64,000 bases of DNA from NCBI GenBank assembly GCA_973895155.1, contig OZ316896.1:3472001-3536000 (forward strand), given 5' to 3'. Positions 18,311-30,397 of the stretch are shown here, piece after piece. Position 1 is the first letter of the stretch, and every line of letters starts with the position of its first letter. Origin of the DNA: Marsupella aquatica. Its lineage: Eukaryota; Marchantiophyta. Both the position numbers and the translations under genes were made by a program. The notes beneath the pieces are model-generated. The model saw only the letters and a program-made list of their open reading frames with translations. It was not told where the DNA came from and ran no database searches.

Positions 18311-20839
18311 CTCTCCATTGGCATATTCATGAGTACGTTGGTCTTCTTTGTCAAACATTCCTTCTGCCTCAATTTCTTTGTACAAATCATGGCTCTCACT
18401 TGACAAAATTTCTCTAGGTTCCATGATTCAATGTTGCTATGTGCGCCTGTATGAGCGTCTTCCAAAGTTGAACAAAAATGAACAGGTGAAGTTTGATTTT
18501 TCTATTTTTTGGCTATAGTACATCTCAGTCTATGTATGGGTCCATAAACAAAAAGACTTGTTTGCTGAAGCTCTCTTGTGTTTGGCGCTTGAAGATACAC
18601 CATTGATTGAAAGAAAGGATAAGCTAAGTTTCGATATATCTTCTCCTGCATGCTCAATCACATATTTACTCCCCGTGAAATTTGGGAGCTATCAAACAAC
18701 TTTCTGTCTTTTCTGTGTCCCATCCCTCAAAGTGGGTGTTGTTAACTTTACATGAGGCTGGGCACGTTTGCTCCAGCCTGGTAGTATGTTTCCCGGGTTT
18801 ATTAATTTTAGATAATGAAGTGGCCCCTGGTGTTGCTTTGGAAGAGGAGAGACTGAACTGCCCTCACGGTTTTGTGAAGCCCCCCTCGGAATACAGACAT
18901 ACCATCAGCGTCAGGTTTTGGAAGACTTAAAGAACTCAAAACATCACACATATCATCATTGATTTTGTCCAAAAGGGGAAATGTACACATGCAGTACTAA
19001 GGCAAGTAGGACAAGCAAAATTTGCCAAGATGGGCCCCACTCTATGGGCCTGCGTATGCAGGGAGAGAGAACATTAATTGATAAAGGGAGAGGTCAAACA
19101 GAGAACTCTAAGCGCATGTCTATGAAGGAAGAAAAGAACGTCAGTAGATACTGGGAGACTGGGAATTACTCTGTGTTTGAATGAGTATTTATAAAGTTTC
19201 AATGGTTTGCTTGTTTTTTGGGGTCCACTAAAAGTGTCGCCTAACCTAAACCTGCAATTTCTAACCCTGTACACCTGATATCCGTGGTACTTTACACAAA
19301 AAAATGTATTCTTTACTTATAAATATAGGAAATGAAGTATGATGTATATAACATTTTATGTGGGTATTTGATTTAGGGGTTGTTTTTAAAGAAGTTTTTA
19401 CAAGGAACAATGTTGTATCCCAAAGTTGTCCAGAGAGCGAGAGACAAGCTTCCCCCTCTTCTCCTGGTGCTCCTCTTGTGCAGTGCAAATAGGTCAAAAA
19501 CTCTCCTACTCTGGTGATGACAGTATGATAGACAGTGTGGAGTTCTTAAATGTTTTAGTGTACGTAATCATCAAGTCAGAGAACTTACTCACGTTTTTGT
19601 TCAGATTTTGCCCAATCAAGATATATGTTCAGATTGATAACCTGCATGGCATGATGCGATATTGCGAGGACTTACTGACCTTGTATGCCATCCTTGGTTT
19701 TACTATAGTGGAGCTTGTTCCTTGGTTCTATCCGGTCCCAGTTGAATTGACATCACTGTAGAACCCTCGTATCTTCTCCTTTTCTACTTTCATGGATGGG
19801 GTTGTACATAAAGCAGCGTTTGATTTACATCAATGATTAGTCAACAACGTTTCTCCCTCAGTCTGCCAGGAGACGGGATGCCAGGCTTAATTTCATTGGC
19901 GTTTGCTATCCTGATATATAAGAGTGGCAGAAAGTGTCATTATATTTGAATGAAAGGTCGAATATATGTAAGTGGTTCTAATTAATTTTGTGCGAACCCA
20001 GTTTTTCTTTCTGGCAATTGTTGGTAGACATGTGACACGCTCTCGAACCTTCTCCCTAGAATTTCATGTATGTTTTTCATAGAGCTTTTCATGCTGCAAT
20101 TTTTGAGAGGTGGGGATGACATCTGCAAATTGAAGTCAAGAAGATGCCAGAACACTTCATGTTCTCAGCTTTCAAGTTGGTTTTCTCTCGTTTAGGCCGT
20201 GCTACTGTGAAGGCTTGAGTCAAGCTATCGAAAATTTATGACTTTGCAATCCATCAAAGTTGCACTAAAGTTAGCATGCATCCGCTTTCAAGGGAATTCC
20301 GTGTGTGCACTTTTCCATTATCATCTCACGGCCTTCGCGAAATTTTGTTGGACAGCAAGTAGTTCATGTGTGATGTTGACACTTCATGTTTACTTTGTTT
20401 CTCTGACCGACATGTGTTCCAGACTGGAGACTTTTTGGATGTAGCAATTTATCGCTAAGCCCCACACATTGATTCTCATCAATACATGTCACGATTCAAC
20501 AGATTTACGTCGGTTGATTTGTCGCTCTGGTGATACGCTTTGCGCTTGTAGTAGCGTTAGTATGTTAAAGCTATTTGATCCGTTCTGGGAGCCCAGTACA
20601 ACAATTTCAAATGAAGTGCAATTGTACCTGCTCTGAACAGTTGTTGGTATTCTTCTTATCAGCAAAATTATACCCTGGCTATAATTCGATCAGTTCGTTC
20701 ATGTAACTGTCCTGCGTTCTACTCTGAGGATCTTTTGTTTAATATAACAGACTTTTGCTCATTGGGTGAGTGTTTGTTTCAACACTCCCTTGCACCAGGC
20801 AATAGTTTGGTCTGAAATTTAATTTTGTTACTAGCTACC
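18311..20839. other. Non-coding host sequence; short open fragment abutting the LTR
   Basis: Immediately outside the LTR, a 39-codon minus-strand frame (from about 18430, MEPREILSSESHDLYKEIEAE...) ends at a TAG inside the LTR; it may be a truncated host exon or Copia 3' sequence. The rest shows no recognisable gene. Confidence 0.4.
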
Positions 20840-21345
20840 TGTTTGCGAAATTTCGGGAAGAAGAAGGGACAAACGAGAGGACAGAAGGAAAAGACAGAGA
20901 ACTCATTAGAGGAGTGCGATTTCTTAGACTTGGAGGAAGATCCCAGTCTCTGTGGAAGCAAGATTCACTCACCTAGCTTGCAGACACTTCCCTGAATTGG
21001 TCGACAGTTTCAGGACGGGAAGCATAGAGGCCAAAAATTGCTGAGATTCAACTGAACTAAAATTGCTCTCTCATAGTGATTTGGAATTAATGATCTTTTC
21101 GTTTGCCCGTCCCGCTGAACTGCATTAAACATGAAAGCTAGAGCCGGAGAACTCTTATCGGAGTACTTGAGTCGTCTCCTATACTGCTCGCCCAACTTCA
21201 ATGTTCGCAACTGTTTTCACGGGCTACGATGAGACGTCCTCCTTCAACTGTACAAGTACATAGGTCACGACGACCCACGATCAGATCCCAAAAGCTTTCG
21301 TGAACGTCGCCGATGACTTTCTAAAACTTTCGAACAACGAACGTA

Positions 21346-21995
21346 CAGTTATACCTTCCCAGATCGCAATCCCAGTTAATTCGTTGCTTCGTTCCATATT
21401 TCAACTCCTTTCTGTCCAAGAACAAAGCAAACTCGAAAGTAACCTCTTGGCGGCCGTTCAGGCCGAGCCACATGTAATTTCCGGAAGTCAGAGAGAACTT
21501 ACTTTCGACCTTGTGAATGCGTCTCTATAATTACGCGGCGTACCTAGACCACGTCGTTGCATTGCAAAAGATCGATGACCGTGAACTAAAGTGAATCTCA
21601 AATGTGACCGCTTTTTCTTTGATTCAGCCAGGAACGTGACAGAGGCACGAATTGACAGTTCTATCTTCCCAGATCTCAATCTCAGTTGGTTGCTTCGTTC
21701 CATCATTCCTTTCTATCCAAGAGCAAAGCAAAATCGAAAGTAACCTAGCTAGCTCTGGTGGCCGTTCAGGCCGAGCAGTATTTCATTTTCCGGAGAGAGG
21801 TAATTAACTTTTCCGACCTAATTGTGAATGTGTCCTGCCTATCACGTGGCGAGCATTTCAAGGACGTTTCGATCGAGGTTCCGATCACTCAAAATTCACC
21901 ACGTCGTTGCCAAAGGATGAATGTGAACTAAAGTGAATCTCAAATGAACGATCGCTTTTTCTTGGATTTAACGAATAATTAACGTGAGCCCCATT
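21346..21995 (+). repeat. Diverged tandem duplication, 310-bp period, in the left arm
   Basis: Unit A starts 21346 and unit B 21656. Both share CTTCCCAGATC, GGCCGTTCAGGCCGAGC and GTGAACTAAAGTGAATCTC. The right arm keeps only part of the second unit. Confidence 0.7.
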
Positions 21996-22139
21996 CCCTG
22001 GACAAAATGGGGAGATTACATTCTAACAAGCATATATCGGGGTAACAAGCATCGGGCCACAAAAGGAAAGATTTCGTAGTCAGAGTACAGAGCGGAAGAT
22101 ACGAACCCCTGAAGTCCTCCGATCTCCGAGAAAATATTC

Positions 22140-22290
22140 TCAGAATTTAGACCAACTGGCTCTAGTCAGTTGGCTAATCATTAGCCTGGAACTCAGAGGT
22201 CCTAGGTTTACCCTCCCCTTCACACACAGGGACACAAAACTCCTCTTCCTCGTATCTGTTCAAGAAAAAAGGACAGATATAGTTTGAGTC
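22140..22290 (+). mobile_element. tRNA-like SINE remnant in the left arm
   Basis: TCTAGTCAGTTGGCTAATC resembles box A and AGGTCCTAGGTTTACCC box B of a tRNA. The segment is absent at the matching place of the right arm (about 38970), so it may have arrived after the duplication. No target repeat was found. Confidence 0.4.
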
Positions 22291-22598
22291 TCCGTGCATT
22301 TATGAGACGACAAATATCTATCGAGACCGCTAACGACCATGTTTGTCTATCACTTTTGTTCATGAACTTGGGTATAAGGAGAAAAGGCAGACTTGAGAAC
22401 CAACATAACAGGAAAGCCACAGCTGGAAAAAGGCAGCCCGGGCGAATATTGAGAAGAGGATCGTGGCAGGTCGCACTCGAATTGTCTGGAAAGCGTCAAC
22501 AAACTGGATCATGGCATTAGTTTACACCAGAAATCACGTAGATTCTCGCTAAAGCAAAAAGCGCGCGATGCCGGGGCGTGGTTCGGACTCCAGGAATG

Positions 22599-22606
22599 TT
22601 TAAAAG
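22599..22606 (+). promoter_or_regulatory. TATA-like box of left STIG1-like gene (TTTAAAAG)
   Basis: Lies 219 bp before the ATG in a stretch otherwise conserved with the right arm, where the same place reads ACGAAAGG. Confidence 0.4.
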
Positions 22607-22817
22607 CCGCAGCACTTCGACAGGGAAGCTCATCGATCTCAAGCTCAGTCCCAGCACAGTAGCCATATATCGCACCCTGTCACCTGAGGATCTAGTAAGT
22701 ACTTAAACCTTACTACGGATCTACTCCAGCATCGCTACTGTACACCGGGATTGAACGCCAAGTCTCTCTCGATCTCTTCCTCTCGCTACTCGCTAGCTCC
22801 ATCCAATCAATCGTCCA

Positions 22818-23225
22818 ATGGCCTACCGCGGGACGCTGCTATCTCTCCTGCTCGTGGCACTTGCGGCAGGCGTGGTCATAGATGGTGTGAACGGCGACTC
22901 TTCGTTTGTCCGGCGCCGACTGGCTGGACAGGAGACTGGTGTGCCAGGTGCAGCGTCCACTAACTGCCTTATTCCATGCCTATCGCCCTTCTCCTGCTGC
23001 AAACTTCCAAACACCGGAATTCTCCCAGGCCTTTGCATTAACACCGGGACCGACCCGTTGAACTGCGGAATCTGCGGTAATGTTTGCCCTCTCGGTTCAA
23101 TTTGCTGCAAAGGTAAGTGCACGAATTTGCTCAACGACCCCAACAACTGTGGAGGTTGCGGCGACAAGTTCAAGTGCCCATTGAAGGACGTATGCAAGTT
23201 TGGCATGTGCAAGTATGCAGCATAG
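22818..23225 (+). CDS. STIG1-like secreted cysteine-rich protein, left copy
   Basis: 135 residues, single exon. Signal peptide (about residues 1-26, leucine-rich core LLSLLLVALAAGVV), a short linker with RRRL at 32-35, then 16 cysteines in the STIG1 pattern: CCKLPNTG, NCGICGNVCPLGSICCKGKC, NCGGCGDKFKC. STIG1-family proteins are apoplastic; in flowering plants STIG1 acts on stigma exudate and pollen-tube growth, while roles elsewhere are unclear. The ATG is the first in frame after the signal-peptide-coding stretch. Followed by AATAAA at about 23350, a possible polyadenylation signal. The paralogue at 38044 differs at two residues (N25S, G44S). Confidence 0.9.
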   Translation: MAYRGTLLSLLLVALAAGVVIDGVNGDSSFVRRRLAGQETGVPGAASTNCLIPCLSPFSCCKLPNTGILPGLCINTGTDPLNCGICGNVCPLGSICCKGKCTNLLNDPNNCGGCGDKFKCPLKDVCKFGMCKYAA

Positions 23226-25098
23226 GCTCGCAGGATGCATCCAAGCTGCAGCGTGGGTTCATAGACTACGTGTACCGAGCAGGAAAAGATTCGAACAAAG
23301 TTGGAGCTGTGTCGCGTCGATGAAGCTGTAAGGGTGGTACAAATACCAATAAATGGTCACGGGACGACATGGCAAGAAGGGCAGCTAGAACTATCAAATT
23401 AAACCTGAAGTAGGGCATGAGTCAGATCATTTTCTACAATTAGGCGATATGACAATGAAAGCTAGCGATTTAGTCATCAGTGGATAAGGCAGTCACAAGT
23501 TTCCCACCAGGCCATATGTAGACGAGTTGTATGAGTAAATTCTCATGAATAACGATACGTAAGAATCCGGTCGCTGTTTGGCAATGAATCAATGAATCCT
23601 TGATTTACTAGAAGACAGTTCCTGTGTCCCAGCTCGTTTGTTCAATGCAGTCAGCTACATTGACTGACGATTGAATGATTGATAAACTGCACGCGAATTT
23701 GTGTGTAGGGGTAGAAGTAAGATATGGCCTCTTCTGCATTCTGCTCAGCCTTGCGATTTGCCGCTAGCATGATACCTGTCCAACTCGTCAATAAAGTATG
23801 AAATCTGATTCCCTTGTCTGACTCTACGCTGAGTTCTTGTGAAATTTAATTTGCATTGGTTGTAATCCGAGTTCACACTAACCTCTCAGACAGGTTAATG
23901 GGGACGTCTCACGCATCAGTGGTGATGATGATTAGAGTTTATGTGCGTGACGAAGCATGCTTGAATCAGGAAATTACAATCCTACCTACGAAGTCCATTC
24001 AAGAACCAGGACCCAGGTCGCACCATGCTAGCTGGAACCCTGGTGGACGATCTCACAAAATTCAGACTGTGACTGTTGGATTTGAAGCCCTTGACGCTTT
24101 AATTAGATCTACTGAGTTCATATTCTTAGCGGGCAAAGAAATACTCTACAGCTAAATCACACTACGTACGTACAGTTTAATTTCACAAGCTTAGATCGAA
24201 GGATTCCTTTAGCTTCTCTTTTCATTGCTCTCGTCATTGCTTTCAATTTTCAGACGATTGGAGGTCAATTACGACAAATTAAGACGTTGATGGCTAGGCC
24301 TATAAATGTGAACTTCTTCAATACTGTTTACTTCGGGCTGAAGTGAACATTTCCTAGAATTCTCTCGTACATTACATACCATGAGCTCGATCGTAATCAT
24401 TAATTCCAGTCCATGACCTTGGTCGTGGCGTCTGAGCGTTGCAGTGAGCCCGGCCAATGCTCGATTTCTACCTACACCCAGGCACCACGGTAGCTTTCGA
24501 TCACGACGAGTGGGGTCTTTGATGCGACTCTGTTTTGTTGATTCTCATCGTGGAAGCAAAATGAATGGCTTCTGTCACGGCTACTATTTCACTCCCCTCA
24601 GCTCAGCAACTTGCGGTGTTCGCAATATAACCTCTAACAATTTTCTCAGTTGTATCAAAATATATCCGACATCATCATTCTACCAACCCCCCTCAATTCG
24701 ATGATGTTTGGAGAACACGAGTGATTCTTAGGAAAACTGGACTTGTTCAATATTCAGACTGTGACACAAGCAGACCTCGGACGTACTGAAGAATGAATCA
24801 TTTTCAAGTTCCTCAGACCCAATCTGGGCCGTAGCAGAATGGAAGAAAAAGGAACCGGGTTGGGTATTGGGAGATAGCAAGACAGTCCAAGTTTAGGGAA
24901 GTTCGTCACTTGAATGACAGGTTACTCTACTTCCCAATGTTCAGAGTACATCGATCTATATGTGATCTATCCACGCAAGATAGAAAGCACCTCGATAGAG
25001 CCTTAAAATACATTATAGGATGTGGGGTTACTGCAAGAGATTACATTACTGATCATACAAAATGATTGTTGAAGTTCCAATTCCCTTGAGGAAGTGTA

Positions 25099-25157
25099 TT
25101 GTCTTATTACTTACATCCTAAGCAACGTGCTTGTCTTATTACTTACATCCTAAGCAA
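25099..25157 (+). repeat. 32-bp tandem duplication only in the left arm
   Basis: TTGTCTTATTACTTACATCC occurs at 25099 and 25131; the right arm has one copy near 36120, so the duplication is specific to this arm. Confidence 0.7.
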
Positions 25158-25920
25158 AAACTTAAAGTATGTCAGATGCATGGCTCCCAACGTCTGGAAA
25201 AGCCACCCTCAGTTGTAAGTTGTTTTTTCATGTGAAACAGTAGCTCAAAAGACATACTAAACCCTGAGCCGCGACCAACGGGAATCAGTGCTCTTTAAGA
25301 TTTTCCAGCTTTGGGGAAAGCATTAATGTCACAAGAATTAACTATTTTAGACGCCAGCGAGGGAATGCTTGGTATGAATAATTTGTCTGTGAAGTCACCA
25401 ATTAATTACCTTGCTGACTTACATAGAGGACCATCCAGTCTTGAACGACAACGTACATTTTTCATGAACTTACAGGCGACACGCAACCATCATGTCTTCT
25501 TTCAATCGCGTATCGTGCCTAGCTAGAGCCCAAGCGTTAAATTGATAGAGCAGATCGAATGATGAACCGGCCGATTTCCAGATATTTCCATCGAGCAATA
25601 TATTTCTGATGGGACTGAGGAAAAACTCGAAACAGTCGATGCTGGCTGAATAGTGAATCGAGGTCTCGAAAAAACTCCAAACACTCAATGGAGAAAACGT
25701 GTTCGATCTGGAGAAATCGTTTTGAGCTGCTTTGATAGATGATTGATAAAAAAGTTCAAATGCTGAACTCCCCAAATCGAACACAATGCCGTTGTGAATA
25801 GGATGGTGCTGAGAAAAAAATGACACAATACAACAATAATCTAGACACTGAGTTGGAACGGGCCAATGTGGTGGGCGGACCAAGGTATCTTTACGGTAAA
25901 GTTCCAAATAAGAATCGGAT

Positions 25921-26085
25921 GTGGGAAGTCCACTTACTCCTGCAAGTGACGAAGACACTCAAACTTTTCGAGGTAATTGGTTGGGGCGGTTGTCGAGGGA
26001 GAAATTAAATATTTAATTACGTTCAACTCTAGCTAGAGGGGCTTATATAAACCAAACTAGGCTATTCTTTTTATAAGCTGAACAT
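25921..26085. other. Spacer between the left arm and Copia-2
   Basis: Short AT-rich host sequence without a gene. Confidence 0.5.
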
Positions 26086-26090
26086 ATATG

Positions 26091-26532
26091 TATGATCAGG
26101 AGTATCAAACGAGGTAAAGTGCACACGGAAGTAAGTGAAGAGAATACACGTGAGGAACTCAATGTTGTGAGAATTGGAGACAGAAAATAGTAAACATCGA
26201 GTCCATGAGTTCCAGTGAATAAGCTTCGAATCCTCTATTGAATATTGAACTCTGAGTTCCCCGAGAATCAAACCAGACATAAGTACTTCAACCAAGAGCA
26301 TTGCTCGCCCGGGGAGAAAAGCTAGTTTGAATTCTTAACAGGATAAACATGAGGATCGAGCATCCACTAGACAGGAGCGGGGAGAGCAGAGCACAACATG
26401 TGTTGAGTCCCCGCTGTCAAAACACCCCGCGTCCTTTTACATGTAAGGACAGTAAGCGGTGCAGGAAAATTCACAAAACGATAGAAAGAACGTCGAGACA
26501 AAGAACAGTAAAGGGATAAAATCCCTTTCACA
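26091..26532 (-). repeat. Copia-2 3' LTR
   Basis: Matches 31162-31607. Reads TGTGAAAGGG... in the element's orientation and ends TGATCATA (or TGATCA if the last TA is excluded). Confidence 0.9.
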
Positions 26533-26637
26533 CACACCCCGGATCGACGATCTTCTGTGTGTTTGGTGCAGAAGGAAACAAAACCAGAACAAGGAGTTCA
26601 ATGAATTGTTGGGAACGTATTCCAGCAGGCGGTTTCA

Positions 26638-27051
26638 TTAAACCATCAGCAGGCATAATTTCAGTAGACAAATATTTGATCTGCACATGCCCTTGGCGAC
26701 CCTGTTCACGTACATAATGCCATTGGATTTCAATGTGTTTGGTCCGAGCGTGATGCTAAGGATTGATGGTTAATGCAATTGCTGGTTTATTGTCACCATA
26801 GATCACAACCTCGTAATGTCTGAAGTGCAGAGATCGAGCTGCTGTAGAAGCTGCCGCAACCAGATAGCTTCCTTGCAAGCAATTGAGTAGGCGACGTATT
26901 CAGCCTCCGTACTGCTGGTGGTGATGATTGGCTGCTTCCGAGATTTCCAGCTGATGGCACCGCCTGCTAATTTGAAGAGATAACCAGATGTAGACTTTCG
27001 ATCCACACTGTTATCAGCGAAAGATGCATCACAATAGCCCTGAAAATTCAT
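26638..27051 (-). pseudogene. Copia-2 RNase H
   Basis: Translation shows YCDASFADNSVDRKSTSGYLF, AISWKSRKQPIITTSSTEAEY and IWLRQLLQQLD. Beyond 26803 the frame shifts and the C-terminal part (YGDNKPAIALT, HIEIQWHYVRE, MPADGLMK) ends near 26638. The Asp, Glu and Asp of the active site are present. Confidence 0.85.
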
Positions 27052-27208
27052 TGAATGAATTTCAATGCCAGGAGAAGAAACAGCTTCATACTTGAGGCCA
27101 AGATTAACAGTGCCTCAAAGATAACCAAGAATGTGCCTGACACAACTCTGATGTTCGGAGGCCGGATTATGAGCAAACTGGCCAAGTCGAGAACAACGCT
27201 CAGAAAGA

Positions 27209-28444
27209 TCAGGTCTCGTCCATACTGCAAGGTACATGAGAGAGCCAATCATGGCTTGATACAACTGCTGGGATTTCACTTGGGAGCAGGCGATCAGTGC
27301 CGCTAGAAGGAGCAGACAAAGGAAGAGCCGACTCCATATGAAAACGAGAAAGAACCTTAAGAGCATATTTCTGTTGGGCAAGGTAAAGGACACCTTGGTT
27401 ACGATCACGATAGATGGCAAGCCCTAAATACTCAGTCAGATCTCCGAGCTCATGAACCTCATACTTCCAGGAGGAGAGGATGGACTTCATAGACGCAGTG
27501 CCGCTAAGAGTTTTTGAAACGGTAATAATATCATCCACCCATAAGACAATAAGATCGCCATCAGAATTCTTAAGAACACAAGGATCTGAGGGTAAGGGAA
27601 AGAAGCCCTGCAAAGCTAAGTATGCGGTGATTTCAATGTACCAAAGGCGTGGAGACTGGCACAAGCCATACAAAGCTCGTAAAAGCAGCCAAACAAGAAG
27701 CTGGCCAAGATGATCGTAGGTTTCGTAGCCAGGAGGTGGTCGAACATAGATTGGAGCTTGACCAGCCATTAGAGCATTCAAAAAATCCGTAACAATATCA
27801 TAACACTTAGCCTCAAGATTTAATGCAACAACATTAGCCATGATAGCACAGAAAGTCTCAGGACGGACCACTGATGCAAAAGTATCCCCGTAATCCTCCC
27901 CTGGTCGTTGTTTATCGCCACGAGCTACAAAACGTGCCTTGTAGATGCCCGCTGCTTTCTGTGTGTACACCCATTTTGATGGGAGAAGACGTGCACCAAC
28001 AGGTAAAAGGATGAAACATGCAACATTCAACTTCGTAAGTTGATTAAACTCTCTCTTCTCTGTAGCTTGCCATAAATCAGCATCCGGCCTAGACATGGCC
28101 TCCTTGTGTGTCTTAGGCACCTCAGAGGAGGCTGGAAAAAGTGCAACCGAATAAGAATAAAGCAGCGTGGATGGAATGCGTGTCAGCAAAGAAGTAGAAA
28201 TTTGAGGCGGAGGGATTCCCCGCGTACATCGCTCTGAACGTCGAGGAGCTGAAGGTATATTAGATATTGCAGCTGTGAGGTCTACTGTCAATGCTTGGGG
28301 CGAGATTGCACCCAAAGGGGGAAAGATAGAAGGAATTAAATTGTTATTGTCAAAACATTCCATAGAGTCAAGAGTATTGGCCATAGACGAAGGGCCGGAT
28401 TGTGACTGGCCATCAATGAGAGATGGAACAAATGGAGTGCTCAA
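27209..28444 (-). pseudogene. Copia-2 reverse transcriptase
   Basis: 411 open codons. After a linker come WVYTQKAAGIYKARFVARG, YGDTFASVVRPETF, DFLNALMAGQAPIYVRPP, LRALYGLCQSPRLWYIEI and LIVLWVDDIITVS. The catalytic box is WVDD where YVDD is usual. Continues in another frame at 27420-27115 (AMIGSLMYLAVWTRPDL, the RT-RNase H connection). The frame covers the whole RT domain without a stop. Confidence 0.85.
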
Positions 28445-28523
28445 CAGAATAGAACCCGCAATTGCAAGTGGAGGAATAAGAGAAGTAATATCATATGGGA
28501 CGTCGAGATGAATGAAACTTGAA

Positions 28524-28871
28524 TCAGATTGAAGATGTACTCGCCTCTAATGGAGAGGTGGTGCATGGCGTTTCATCAATGGAAACGTATGCAGACACCG
28601 CAAACTCATTTGTATCCGAAAACCATATACGGTAATTCAAGCCATCACCGTATCCAACCAAGTATCCCTTCTTAGCTCGAGCAGCAAACTTCTCACCACG
28701 AGGTCGAGTCTCTGGGGGTATATGAACGTAAGCAAGTGCTCCAAAGACGCATAGATGGGAAATATTTGAATTGAACTGGCGATGAAATGGTTCATTCAAG
28801 GCAACAATTGGGGATAAAGAAAGCGTGTCTGCAGTTGTCGGGGGTCTCACTACATGGGGACCTCCCATCAC
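28524..28871 (-). pseudogene. Copia-2 integrase C-terminal part
   Basis: LCVFGALAYVHIPPETRPRGEKF, AKKGYLVGYGDGLNYRIWF: the usual segment after the integrase core. Separated from the core by an AT-rich insert of about 200 bp. Confidence 0.75.
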
Positions 28872-29095
28872 CTACGACGTTTTTAGGCCTTGGATCCCCT
28901 AAAATGTAAGAAAAAAATATTATTTTTTAACCCCTATAAAGTTAGAATATTCTTGGAATATTCCAAAAACTGGTTTAAAAAGGCCCTAATGTTCTTATAA
29001 GTCTCAAAATTGAATTTAAAATACCCTATTGTTCTTCTACAAAAATTCTTAAGTCTTCCCTTACAACCAATAAAATGACCCTATCATTCGTCGCA
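28872..29095. mobile_element. AT-rich MITE-like insert in Copia-2 integrase
   Basis: Interrupts integrase between AINAVVSLTNPRG and the C-terminal part. Contains TTAGGCCTT near one end and its imperfect inverse near 28981. About 60 bp (28999-29060) resembles 32850-32910 (TTCTTA-AAGTCTCAAAATT). A non-autonomous element is likely; ends are not defined. Confidence 0.45.
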
Positions 29096-29661
29096 CGTGA
29101 TATGCCATTTTTGTGGAAGTGAAACCCCCGAGGATTGGTCAAGGACACTACAGCATTAATAGCCTTTGGCCAGAGTCGGGGTGGAAGATGAGAGTCAAGC
29201 AGCATCGCATGAGCCCGCTCTGTAATGACACCATTAGATCGTTCAACAATACCATTCTGAGTATGGTGGTATGGAGCCGAATGGGTGATGGTACACCCTT
29301 GGGTTGATAAGAAAGTCAGAAACTGCTGACTGCCAAACTCAGTGCCATTGTCGCAATGAAGAGATGCAATGATTGTGGCATAGTGAGTTTGAATGGCCGT
29401 AAAAAATTGTTGGACAATAGGGACAGCTTGACTCTTACTCTGAATAGAGTAGACCCAACGAAAACGTGAGTGATCATCAGTAAGAAGAAGAAAATACTTC
29501 TGATTTTGAATGCCAACAGTAGTGATGGGACCACACAGGTCGAAATGGATTTTCTGAGAAGGGGCAGAAGCCCGAGTGTGAGTTTCGCGAGAAATCACAC
29601 GAGAAGATTTGGCCAAAGCGCATACTTCACAGGATGGCAAAGTGTGAGAACCAGAAAGCAT
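29026..29661 (-). pseudogene. Copia-2 integrase core
   Basis: CEVCALAKSSR, then HFDLCGPITTVG, LLTDDHSRFRWVY, LHCDNGTEFGSQQF, APYHHTQNGIVERSNGVI. The catalytic D, D and E positions are conserved. The last 30 codons come from the inserted AT-rich sequence. Confidence 0.85.
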
Positions 29662-29974
29662 AATGTGTTCCTGTTGGATGATTTTCTGGAGGCCATCAGA
29701 ATGAAGATGTGCAAATCTTCGATGAAGGAGAGGTAGAGTAACTGTTTGGGCATAAAAATGGCTCTTATCAGGGACACAAGAAAAATGTAGATTGAATCGT
29801 CAAGACCTTAAGACCATCAAGCCATTTTGTGGTGGCAAATTCGTGACCAGTAACCTGTATGATAAAGCGAGACTCCCAGCCATGCCAATAGACTCCCTTC
29901 TTTTCAAGAAGATGCTCTGAGATAGTATTCAATTCGCTGCTAGGCATGTATCGAACATTGTGTAAACGAATATG

Positions 29975-30397
29975 TCAAAAGGATTGGTCAGTGCATCGTA
30001 ATGAGAGATCAACAATGCCATATCCAGGAGAAATGATTTGACCAGCACCCGTATTGATGGAAAGCGGATCGGCAGTGTAGTCATGAAAAAGCTTCTGGTT
30101 ATTACAGAAGTGATGATTGGCGCCTGAATCTACAATCCATGTGCCCGTATCAACTGCTTGAAGCTCTGTCAATTGTGCTGAATGAGAGCATTGCACAAAA
30201 TTAAAGAGATCAAGATCTGGAGAAGAGTCGTGTTCAAGAGCAGAAGAAGGAGAAGCCTGAACATTATTGGTCCCTGAAGACGCTATTGAATGCGCTCCAT
30301 AACAAGTGTATTTGGCTGCCAACCCGGACGTTGCAAGTGTAAATGTTTGTAGTAGCAGGTCTCCTCCTTGTGATGAGGTAAACGGCAATACTTGCAA
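29975..30397 (-). pseudogene. Copia-2 protease region
   Basis: GTWIVDSGANHHFCNNQKLF is the Copia aspartic protease active site (D-S-G). The frame starts inside the end of gag and overlaps it, so a frameshift lies near 30300. Confidence 0.8.

Larger units (their letters stand above)
20840..25920 (+). repeat. Left arm of a ~5-kb inverted duplication
   Basis: Collinear, in reverse complement, with 35395-40110. Matching landmarks: 20985-21005 with 39925-39945, the STIG1-like genes, the AATAAATGG stretch after them (23350 and 37905), 24500-24560 with 36700-36760, and 25311-25540 with 35765-35995. Non-coding identity is roughly 80-95% by eye; arm ends are approximate. Confidence 0.85.

Noticed and set aside
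22695-22729. GTAAGT...CAG as a 5' UTR intron of the left STIG1-like gene
   Set aside because: Only 35 bp, and the donor is not conserved in the right copy (GTAATT).
22823-23212. 129-residue antisense frame over the STIG1-like genes
   Set aside because: Shadow of the conserved coding strand; the cysteine pattern clearly belongs to the other strand.
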